Program-made: the position numbers and the translations under genes
Notes under the pieces: model-generated
What the model was told of the DNA's origin: nothing
The model's database searches: none
Seen by the model: only the letters and a program-made list of their open reading frames with translations
DNA from: Wenzhouxiangella sp.
GTDB lineage: Bacteria > Pseudomonadota > Gammaproteobacteria > Xanthomonadales > Wenzhouxiangellaceae
DNA: 7,287 nucleotides
Reading direction: 5' to 3'
Assembly (NCBI GenBank): GCA_007123575.1
Contig: SKKV01000067.1
Span: forward strand, 1-7,287
Shown: piece by piece, positions 1 to 6,300 of the stretch
Numbering within the stretch: the stretch's first letter is position 1
How the letters are laid out: every line of letters begins with the position of its first letter

Positions 1-70
1 AGACCTCGAACTGCTCGACGCGCTGGCGGATCAGCTCGGAAATTTCAGTGGGGTTGAGGGTCTGTTGCAT
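1..70 (-). CDS. atpA: ATP synthase F1 subunit alpha, N-terminal fragment (runs off the left edge)
   Basis: Only the first 23 codons are inside the window. Read on the minus strand from the ATG at 68-70 they give MQQTLNPTEISELIRQRVEQ and then FEV. This is the typical AtpA N-terminus, the NPxEISxLI helix that contacts the delta subunit at the top of F1. The alpha subunit forms the catalytic hexamer with beta in the cytoplasm; its nucleotide-binding P-loop lies beyond the window. An AGGAA Shine-Dalgarno (78-82) precedes the ATG by 7 nt. A second ATG 8 nt upstream is out of frame and too close to the Shine-Dalgarno to compete. It lies 63 nt downstream of atpH, as the operon order predicts. Confidence 0.95.
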   Translation of the reverse strand, partial: MQQTLNPTEISELIRQRVEQFEV

Positions 71-104
71 GCTTGCATTCCTAAAGGATTCTAAAATTCA
101 GTAC

Positions 105-119
105 GCGGCCCATTGCCGC
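105..119 (-). other. Small GC hairpin in the atpH-atpA spacer
   Basis: GCGGC (105-109) and GCCGC (115-119) form a 5-bp stem with a 5-nt loop in the 63-nt spacer between atpH and atpA. On the transcribed strand it is not followed directly by a T-run, so it is not a convincing terminator. It could affect mRNA processing or stability between the two genes, or be chance in GC-rich DNA. Confidence 0.3.
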
Positions 120-133
120 CATTTTTTCCTACG

Positions 134-670
134 CTAGCCCGCGACCTGGCGCCCCAGGCGCTCGAGCCGACCGCGAACGCTACCATCAATCACCTGATCA
201 CCGGCGCGAATCACAGCACCACCAATCAGGGCCGGATCCACTTCAATATCGAGGTCGATTTCGCGACCAAAACGGGCCCGCAGGCGCTCACTCAAGCGGC
301 TGGCCTCGTCATCATCCATGGGCTGGGCCGAGGTCACCTGGACATGCACCCGTGCTTCGGACTCGCGCCGCAGACCTTCGAACTGGGCGCTGATTTCCGG
401 CAGCAACTCCAGCCGTCCGTAAGTAGCCAGCACATGCAGGAAATTGTTCACCGAGCTATCGAAACGATCACCGCCGATATCGGCAAACAGCTTCAGTACC
501 TGGTCCCTGCTCAGCCTGGGGTTGGTCAGCAGGGGTTTGGCGCCGGCGTCGGTCGAGATCGCCGCGGCAATCGCCAGCGCCTCGCTCCAGCGGGTCAGCT
601 CATTGCGATCCCGCGCCACCTGGAAGGCGGCACGGGCATAAGGCCTGGCCAATGTTGTCCGACTCAGCAT
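134..670 (-). CDS. atpH: ATP synthase F1 subunit delta (AtpH)
   Basis: Encodes 178 residues, against 177 in E. coli. The delta subunit caps the alpha3beta3 head and joins it to the peripheral stalk made of the b subunits; it has no catalytic role. The N-terminal helical domain begins with LARPYARAAFQVARD, the standard OSCP/delta signature (residues about 7-21). The C-terminal part contains RVHVQVTSAQPMDDDEASRL (about 111-130). Near the end is the conserved DPALIGGAVIRAGDQVIDGS segment (about 145-164), which is diagnostic for delta. The start ATG at 668-670 lies only 3 nt after the atpF stop, so translation is probably coupled to atpF. No damage is visible. Confidence 0.97.
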   Translation of the reverse strand: MLSRTTLARPYARAAFQVARDRNELTRWSEALAIAAAISTDAGAKPLLTNPRLSRDQVLKLFADIGGDRFDSSVNNFLHVLATYGRLELLPEISAQFEGLRRESEARVHVQVTSAQPMDDDEASRLSERLRARFGREIDLDIEVDPALIGGAVIRAGDQVIDGSVRGRLERLGRQVAG

Positions 671-673
671 GGC

Positions 674-1147
674 TTACAGGTCCGCGGCCAACTTGTCGAG
701 CATGTCGCGGTGCGCCTTGGCATCGATTTCTTTCTCGATGACGCGGCTGGCACCGGCCACGGCCAGCTCAGCCAGACGCTCGCGCAGGGCTTCGCGGGCC
801 TGGTTGGTGGCTAAGCGAATTTCGGCCTCGGCGGCTGCCACCTGGCGATCACGCTCACCAATGGCTTCTTCCTTGGCCTGCTCGACGATCTGGTTGCCAC
901 GCTTGCTGGCCTGGTCGATGATCTCACCGGCCTTTTGACGGGCCTGCCGAATGACATCTTCGGCTTCGGCGCGGGCACGGTCCAGAGCCTGCTCGGCTTC
1001 TTCGGATTGAGCCAGGCCTTCGGCGATCTTCTGCCGCCGTTCTTCCATGGCCTGGGTCAGCGGCGGCCAGACGAACTTCATGACCGCCCAGATGAAAACC
1101 AGGAAGGTGCCGGCCTGGCCGATGATTGTCCAGATACTCGGTAGCAT
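674..1147 (-). CDS. atpF: ATP synthase Fo subunit b (AtpF)
   Basis: Encodes 157 residues (E. coli 156) from the ATG at 1145-1147. The frame stays open further upstream, but those codons lie in the atpE region in another frame and are not part of the gene. Residues about 4-27 form the single membrane anchor, ending in the family motif MKFVWPPL. R37, in MEERRQKIAEGL, corresponds to the E. coli b-subunit Arg36. The rest is a charged, alanine-rich helix typical of the right-handed coiled-coil b dimer, closing with LAVAGASRVIEKEID, the delta-binding end. AAGG about 7 nt upstream serves as ribosome binding site. Role: peripheral stalk holding F1 static against the rotor. Confidence 0.97.
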   Translation of the reverse strand: MLPSIWTIIGQAGTFLVFIWAVMKFVWPPLTQAMEERRQKIAEGLAQSEEAEQALDRARAEAEDVIRQARQKAGEIIDQASKRGNQIVEQAKEEAIGERDRQVAAAEAEIRLATNQAREALRERLAELAVAGASRVIEKEIDAKAHRDMLDKLAADL

Positions 1148-1202
1148 AACGAAGCCTTGCGTCTGTTTAGGTCTGAGAGTCTTGGTCGACAGTCGTCGGC
1201 AA

Positions 1203-1499
1203 TCAGCCGCCGACTGCGCCCTGAACGGCACCCAGCAGCGGGTTGGCGAACAGCAGCAGCGCGGCGAAAGCGACACCGATGATCGACAACGCGTCAAGCA
1301 GACCGGCGATGATGAACATGCGAACCTGCAGCATACCGGCCAGTTCGGGCTGACGCGCAGCGCCTTCCAGGAACTTGCCACCCAGCAGGGCGAAGCCGAT
1401 ACCGGTACCCAGGGCAGCGGCAGCAAAGATCAGACCGACAGCGATGGCAGTGTTTGCCTGGATCTGGGCCAGCAGACCGGCCAGTTCAATACCTTCCAT
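1203..1499 (-). CDS. atpE: ATP synthase Fo subunit c (AtpE)
   Basis: Encodes 98 residues, longer than the 79 of E. coli because of an N-terminal stretch of about 12 residues and a short C-terminal tail. Two membrane helices are clear (about 17-40 and 58-86), joined by the polar loop with R49-Q50-P51 that contacts gamma/epsilon. TM1 has the small-residue GTGIG motif (31-35) for tight ring packing. TM2 carries the ion-binding carboxylate as D69 in AGLLDALS. The Asp followed by Ala-Leu, with no Gln/Glu/Ser-Thr sodium signature, argues for a proton-translocating ring. A strong AGGAGA Shine-Dalgarno precedes the start, as expected for the subunit made in the most copies. Confidence 0.97.
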   Translation of the reverse strand: MEGIELAGLLAQIQANTAIAVGLIFAAAALGTGIGFALLGGKFLEGAARQPELAGMLQVRMFIIAGLLDALSIIGVAFAALLLFANPLLGAVQGAVGG

Positions 1500-1504
1500 G
1501 ATGT

Positions 1505-1510
1505 TCTCCT
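1505..1510 (-). promoter_or_regulatory. Strong ribosome binding site of atpE
   Basis: AGGAGA on the minus strand ends 5 nt before the atpE ATG and is the best Shine-Dalgarno seen in this operon. Its strength fits the need for about ten c subunits per complex. The TAG stop of a 64-codon spacer ORF (1509-1703) overlaps it. Confidence 0.75.
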
Positions 1511-1562
1511 AAGAAATGACTTGATGTAGAGCGAAAAGCGAGGGTTTAAGTTTGCCCGAACG

Positions 1563-1589
1563 ATTCATGAATTCGCGCGATGATCGCGC
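1563..1589. other. Two adjacent short perfect palindromes in the atpB-atpE spacer
   Basis: ATTCATGAAT (1563-1572) is a perfect 10-bp palindrome. It is followed at once by GCGCGAT-G-ATCGCGC (1575-1589), a 7-bp inverted repeat around a single central base. Together with the larger palindrome at 1594-1676 they fill most of the spacer. They may be protein-binding sites at the DNA level. A one-base loop cannot form a full RNA hairpin, but opening the inner pairs would still leave a GC-rich stem. Confidence 0.5.
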
Positions 1590-1593
1590 AGGA

Positions 1594-1676
1594 TATTGTT
1601 CGCACAGTGAATTTTCCGAAGGAGCGTCGTATCGGGACATACGACCGACTGAGGAAAATCCGCTGTGCGGACAATA
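1594..1676. repeat. 83-nt imperfect palindrome between atpB and atpE, candidate MITE-like element or mRNA hairpin
   Basis: The arms TATTGTTCGCACAG (1594-1607) and CTGTGCGGACAATA (1663-1676) are inverted complements with one mismatch. Inside them AATTTTCC (about 1610-1617) faces GGAAAAT (1653-1659). At the apex GTCGTAT (1626-1632) faces ATACGAC (1639-1645) around the 6-nt loop CGGGAC. The whole can fold into one long interrupted hairpin in the atp transcript. TA dinucleotides sit at both ends, so the 79-nt core (1596-1674) has terminal inverted repeats starting TTGTTCG flanked by TA, the arrangement left by IS630/Tc1-type transposition. No T-run follows on the transcribed strand, so it is not an intrinsic terminator. 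Confidence 0.65.
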
Positions 1677-1715
1677 GACTAGCGAGGGCGCGCGTAATTT
1701 CATGGATTGCTCGGG

Positions 1716-2651
1716 CTAGTGTTCTTCATAAGCCAACGACAGGTACACGATCGTCAGCGTCATGAAAATGAACGCCTGCAGCGGCACCACAAGAATGTGG
1801 AATATCGCCCAGGCGCCGCCGGGGATGAACTGGATCCACCAGGGCAAAAGGGCAATCAGCACGAAGATCAGCTCGGCCGCGTAAAGGTTGCCGAACAGTC
1901 GCATGGCCAGCGACACCGGCTTGGCAATCAGTTCGACGATATTCAATAGCAGGTTCGGAATCCACAGCAGCGGATTGCCGCCAAAGGGATGGGTGAACAG
2001 CTCCTTGCCATAGCCGCCGAAGCCCTTGCCCTTGATGCTGTAAATGATGATCAGGGCGAGCACGGTCAGCGACATGCCGAACGGCGCGTTGATATCGGCC
2101 GAGGGCACGATCCGGAAGTAGTCGGCGCCGAGGATGTACATGATGGTCGGCACATAGTCCACCGGCACCAGGTCCATCAGGTTCCACAACAGCACCACGC
2201 CGAAGATGGTCAGAGCCAGGGGGCCGACGAAATTGCGCGGTCCGTGGAAGCTTTCCTTGACCGAATTCTCGACGAAATCGACCAGCATTTCGACAAAATT
2301 CTGCAGCTTGCCCGGCACGCCGGCGGTGGCGCGGCGCGCACCCATGAACAGGAAGAAGACAAAAAACAGACCCAGCACCCAAGACACCAGCATGGTGTCA
2401 ACGTGCCAGACGAACGGGTCCATCTGGTCCGCGCCCTTGGGCAGGCGCAGGTTGGTGATGTGGTGATTCACATACGCGCCGGCATCGGCCTGCTCGTTCC
2501 AGACAAAACTGGCGCGGGCCTTGGTTTCCGCCCACCAGCCGCCGGATTCGGCGACCTGGGCGAGCATGTCCGAGTTGCCGGCGGCGCCGGCTTGCCCAAC
2601 CTCACTGCTTGACAGTGCATCAGTGTCCAGTTGCTGATTACCGCTAGCCAT
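1716..2651 (-). CDS. atpB: ATP synthase Fo subunit a (AtpB)
   Basis: Encodes 311 residues, about 40 more than E. coli AtpB (271). It provides the proton half-channels next to the c ring. The essential arginine is R251 in SLAMRLFGNLYAAE, with N255 and E260. Downstream, H285 and Q292 in FHILVVPLQAFIF match the conserved channel residues, and the protein ends in YLSLAYEEH as many proteobacterial homologues do. Membrane segments are evident at about 88-104, 143-163, 193-205, 228-245 and 258-302. The extra length is mainly a polar, Ser/Ala/Gly-rich N-terminus (residues 1-35) before the conserved start of the family. The ribosome binding site before this ATG is weak; M29 is an alternative start giving a more usual length. 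The gap to atpI is 21 nt. Confidence 0.97.
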   Translation of the reverse strand: MASGNQQLDTDALSSSEVGQAGAAGNSDMLAQVAESGGWWAETKARASFVWNEQADAGAYVNHHITNLRLPKGADQMDPFVWHVDTMLVSWVLGLFFVFFLFMGARRATAGVPGKLQNFVEMLVDFVENSVKESFHGPRNFVGPLALTIFGVVLLWNLMDLVPVDYVPTIMYILGADYFRIVPSADINAPFGMSLTVLALIIIYSIKGKGFGGYGKELFTHPFGGNPLLWIPNLLLNIVELIAKPVSLAMRLFGNLYAAELIFVLIALLPWWIQFIPGGAWAIFHILVVPLQAFIFMTLTIVYLSLAYEEH

Positions 2652-2672
2652 GGTCGTTTTCGAGACGTCCCG

Positions 2673-3107
2673 TTATTCTGTTTCTGAAGTCGAAAGCGGC
2701 AGGTGCGCCATCTTGCGCATTGCCAGCCAGTAAGCCACCGCGGTGGCTGCGTATCCGGTCACAACCGGCAGAAAGTAACCGGCGAACCATTGCACGACGA
2801 TGACGAACAAAACCACCGCGAGCACAAATTTCAGCGCCATGGCGCGATAAAACGCCCGAACCATGCTTTTTGGGTCCCGACCCAGCGCCAGACCCACCCG
2901 TATGGCAGTCAGCACGGTCAGGAACACCCCTATGGCACCGCCGATCAGGGCCGCAAGAGCCCAGGCCAGTCCGCCAATCATGGCAAAGCCCAGCCCGCAC
3001 AAAGCAGCCAATATGGCCTGAACTCGCAAAAGCCAGGCAACCGTCTTGGCAAATTCTTGTTCGATCACGACCCGGGCGCTGCTCTTTGACCGATCCGGCG
3101 CCAGCAA
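2673..3107 (-). CDS. atpI: ATP synthase subunit I / F1Fo assembly-associated protein (AtpI)
   Basis: Encodes about 144 residues with four hydrophobic segments (about 23-45, 47-69, 91-111 and 114-130), as in the ATP synthase I family. SMVRAFYRAMALKFVLAVVL matches the conserved SFY...GK/LKF block of AtpI. The protein is not part of the final complex; in other bacteria it helps c-ring assembly or magnesium supply. It is the first gene of the operon, as usual. The start is uncertain: no ATG precedes the membrane region, so TTG at 3105-3107 is the working choice and GTG at 3066-3068 (residue 14) is possible; neither has a good Shine-Dalgarno. The frame closes upstream at a TAA inside the promoter -10 element. 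Confidence 0.9.
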   Translation of the reverse strand: MLAPDRSKSSARVVIEQEFAKTVAWLLRVQAILAALCGLGFAMIGGLAWALAALIGGAIGVFLTVLTAIRVGLALGRDPKSMVRAFYRAMALKFVLAVVLFVIVVQWFAGYFLPVVTGYAATAVAYWLAMRKMAHLPLSTSETE

Positions 3108-3160
3108 CAGCGCGGACGCAACAGGCCACCAATGAATGCACGGCCCAGCAAATCCGTGGA

Positions 3161-3190
3161 ATTATACCAGCAAACGAAAAGCCCCGACAA
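3161..3190 (-). promoter_or_regulatory. Sigma70-type promoter of the atp operon
   Basis: On the minus strand a perfect TATAAT (3161-3166) lies 18 nt after TTGTCG (3185-3190), which matches four of six consensus -35 bases. Transcription would begin near the A at about 3153, giving a leader of about 46 nt before the TTG start of atpI. Position and orientation fit the main operon promoter. This rests on sequence match only. Confidence 0.7.
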
Positions 3191-3221
3191 GACTTCCAGA
3201 CGTAGCAATCGGCACTATTAC

Positions 3222-3253
3222 CCCGGCAGGCATGTAGATCACATTCAGCCGGG
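3222..3253. promoter_or_regulatory. Nested inverted repeat upstream of the atp promoter
   Basis: CCCGGC (3222-3227) and GCCGGG (3248-3253) form an outer 6-bp dyad, and ATGT (3232-3235) with ACAT (3241-3244) an inner one around the 5-nt centre AGATC. It lies about 32 bp upstream of the atp -35 element and within the control region of the divergent plus-strand gene, so it could be an operator serving either side. No T-run follows on either strand, which argues against a terminator. Confidence 0.35.
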
Positions 3254-3274
3254 CTAATGAATCGCTTTCCGATG

Positions 3275-3322
3275 CGCAAAAGCCGCACAGGCCACGCGCA
3301 GAGGGCAAAAATCACGCAAAAG
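3275..3322 (+). repeat. Direct repeat of CGCAAAAG, 40 bp apart
   Basis: CGCAAAAG occurs at 3275-3282 and again at 3315-3322, with a related GGCAAAAA at 3304-3311 between them. The 40-bp spacing is close to four helical turns, so a protein could bind both copies on the same face. They lie upstream of the plus-strand start codon. An 8-bp repeat can also arise by chance. Confidence 0.3.
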
Positions 3323-3337
3323 TAATGAAAACATCAT

Positions 3338-3357
3338 GCGGCAAGGCCTCCTGCCGC
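3338..3357 (+). other. GC-rich hairpin in the leader of the teneurin-like gene
   Basis: GCGGCA (3338-3343) pairs with TGCCGC (3352-3357) around an 8-nt loop containing AGGCC. It ends about 41 nt before the ATG of the plus-strand gene. No poly-T follows, so it is not an intrinsic terminator on that strand. If transcribed it would form a stable leader stem. Confidence 0.4.
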
Positions 3358-3386
3358 CTACGCTCGGGGCAGCAATCAAACGCTCT

Positions 3387-3391
3387 GAGGA
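3387..3391 (+). promoter_or_regulatory. Ribosome binding site of the teneurin-like gene
   Basis: GAGGA lies 7 nt before the ATG at 3399. A GTG at 3396 is directly upstream and in frame, but only 4 nt from GAGGA, so the ATG is the better start. Confidence 0.65.
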
Positions 3392-3398
3392 CGCCGTG

Positions 3399-6300
3399 AT
3401 GCGCTCAACAATACTGGTCACTCTCGTCATGACGCTGGCCCTGATCGTCGGTCATGGCCATTTGCCGCTGGCCGGATTGTCGGCCCTGGCCGGGAATAAC
3501 GGCAGCGACGACGAGGTGTTTCGAGATCGCTTCGAGGAAGTTACTGGCGTTCCCGACCCGGAAGCGGAGGCCGATCTGCGCCTGGAAAAAACTGCCTCGG
3601 TCGGCAACGTGCCTGTCGATGGTGAATTCCAGTATTTCATCAGCCTGGACAATCTGGGCCCTGACAGCGCCGTGCAGGTGACCGTGACCGACGACTTGCC
3701 GGCCGGCGTGACCGTCCTCGATATCAGCGCCGACTCACCGCTGTCCTGCGCCAGCGCTAAAGGCGTCGTCACCTGCGAAGCCGGCACCCTGGCACCGGGC
3801 AGCTACGGCATCACCCTGGACGTACGGGCCCCGGATACCCCGGGCGTCATTCTCAACCAGGTGACCGTCAGCGCCAGCAGCGATGACCCAGCGCCACCGT
3901 CACCGGCCAGCGCCAGCGTGACGGTTGAAGACGACAACGGCACGCCGCCGTTGCCGGTGATTGACGCGCCCGAGCTGGACCCGACCGTGCCCACTGATCC
4001 GTATTCGGCATCGAAATTTCTCTACACCGGTGACAGCCCGGTGCAAATCGGCGTCGCCCCCGGCACCATCGAACCACGGCGAACGAATATCCTGGCCGGC
4101 CAGGTGCTTGATCGTGATGGACAAGGCTTGAGCGGTGTCAAGGTCCGGGTGCTCAACCACCCAGAGCTTGGCCAAACCCTCTCCCGGGCCGATGGCCAGT
4201 ACAACCTGGTGGTCAACGGTGGTGGTGTGCTGACCCTGGATTACCAGCTCGAGGGCAGGCTGCCCGCTCAGCGCAAGGTCGAGCCAGGGTGGGAAGGCTG
4301 GACCGTGGTCGATGATGTCGTGTTGATCGAACTGGACGACCAGGTCACCGCCGTTTCCGCCAACGCCAACGATTTTCAGGTTCACCAGGCCAGCACGGTC
4401 AGCGATGACGATGGCCCGCGCACCAACACCCTGCTGTTCCCGCCGGGCACGGGCGTGACCGCCACCCTGGCCGATGGCAGCACCGTCACCCTGGACACGA
4501 TCAGCGTACGCGCCACCGAATACACGGTCGGGCCATCAGGCGCCGACGCCATGCCGGCTCCGCTGCCGCGAACCGTGGCCTACACCTACGCGGTGGAACT
4601 GTCGGCCGATGAGGCACCGGGCGGGCGGGTTCACTTCGACCAGACCGTCTACAACTACCTGGATAACTACCTTGGTCTGGCAATCGGCAGCCTGGTCCCG
4701 TCCGGGACCTATGACCGGGATCGAGCGGCCTGGATCGGCGAGCCGTCCGGCCGGGTCATTGAAATTCTGGCCATCGACAACGACCTGGCCGTGATCGACG
4801 CCAGCGGCGATGGCCAGGCCGAAGACCCGGGCCAGCTTGAAGCGCTCGGCTTTACCGACGCCGAGCGCGCCCAGCTGGCCGAACTGTATTCACCGGGTGA
4901 GCAGCTCTGGCGGATGCCGTTGCGGGGATTCAGCCCCTGGGACTTCAATTACTTGAGAACAGAGCGCGGCCCGGTCGACAAACCGCCCCGGCGGGGGCCT
5001 CGGGACTTGCGCCGGCCGCCCCAGGATCCTTGCGAGGAAGAAGGCTCGATTATCGAGTGTCCATCGCAGGTCCTGGGTAAATCCTTGCCCGTTGCAGGTA
5101 CCAACCTGCGCCTTAATTACCGAAGCGACCGAGTTGTAGGGCGCCAATCCGCTTTGCGGATTCCGCTCAGTGGCCCAGAGATTGGCAAGGCCGTCAGCAA
5201 GATTGAGGTTGCCGTATCGATCGGCGGAAAAACCTTCACTGAGGATTTCCCACCGTCACCAAACCAGGTTTTTGAATTTGCCTGGGATGGCCTTGATGTT
5301 TTCGGAAGGCGGTTACTGGGTGACCAGGAAGCCAGAGTACGAGTCAGTCATTTTCAGCCCGTCACCTACACCACCTATGGCGGTGACTGTCCGTTCGCCG
5401 AGTGGGGAATGGGCAATCCAGATTGCGAACCCGCGATCGTGTCTCGCATTGTCGTCAGCGAACCCGTCAGTCGCTTTTTCGACTTGACGGTGTCAGGTCT
5501 CAAGGACGCCCGAGGATTTGGCCTGGCCGGTTGGACGCTGGACGGTCACCACCTGCTCGACCGCGCTGGCGGCGTCATCTATCGCGGTGACGGCTCCCGC
5601 GTTGTCAGCAGCAGAACCGAGCGCGTGGCACGAGTCGCCGGTCAGCTGTTCAACTACAGCGGCAGCGGCGATGGCGGACCGGCGACCGAGGCCGGGCTAG
5701 GCCTAGGCTGGGGCATTGCCGCCGCACCCGATGGATCCTTCTACGTCTCCGATCTCGACAACCATGCCGTGCGCCGGATTGACGCCAACGGCATTATCCA
5801 GACCGTAGCCGGGGGCAACAATGCCGGACTGAGCGGCGACGGCGGACCGGCTACCGAGGCCCAGCTCAACCGCCCGCACGGCCTGGCCTTAGGCCCCGAC
5901 GGCAGCCTGTATATCGCCGACAGCCGCAATCATCGAATCCGTCGCGTTCGCCCCGACGGCGTGATCGAGACCTTTGCCGGCAGCGAGGCCCGCAGCATCG
6001 ACTGGGAGACTCGCGGCGACGGTGGCCCCGCTGTTGAAGCCCGCCTCTATCATCCGTCGGCCGTGCTGGTCGATGAAGAAGGCACCGTCTTTATCGCCGA
6101 CGGTGAGAGCAGCGGCGGCATCGGCGGCGGCGTGTTCCGGATTGGCACCAACGGCATCCTGCGCACCATGGCCGGCAACGGTCAGCAATCTGGCACGATA
6201 ACGCCGCCGTTCGAAGGGCCGGGCCACGAAGTCCCGATGGGATTTGCGCCGTCGCTGGCCCTGGGCCCACAAGGTGATCTGTACATTGCGCACTACAACG

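Noticed and set aside
113..814. Open plus-strand frame of 233 codons opposite atpH and atpF
   Set aside because: It is antisense to two clearly identified genes, its translation resembles no family I know, and GC-rich coding DNA commonly leaves the opposite strand open.
1594..1676. Intrinsic terminator within the atp operon
   Set aside because: The stem is large but no U-run follows it on the atp strand, and the downstream genes must be transcribed.
1716..2382. Alternative minus-strand frame of 218 codons overlapping atpB
   Set aside because: It is a shifted frame of atpB, rich in Arg/His/Gly as expected of an out-of-frame reading of GC-rich coding DNA.
3235..3329. Possible plus-strand -10 elements (TAGATC, TAATGA)
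   Set aside because: Each matches the consensus poorly and none has a fitting -35 box, so no promoter is called for the teneurin-like gene.
3900..4385. Minus-strand frame of 161 codons
   Set aside because: It lies opposite the TTR-like domain of the plus-strand gene and shows no family motifs.
5667..6041. GDGGPATEA-coding stretches as mobile or CRISPR-like DNA repeats
   Set aside because: The repetition is at protein level, with units about 56-60 residues apart and diverged codons, as expected of NHL propeller blades.
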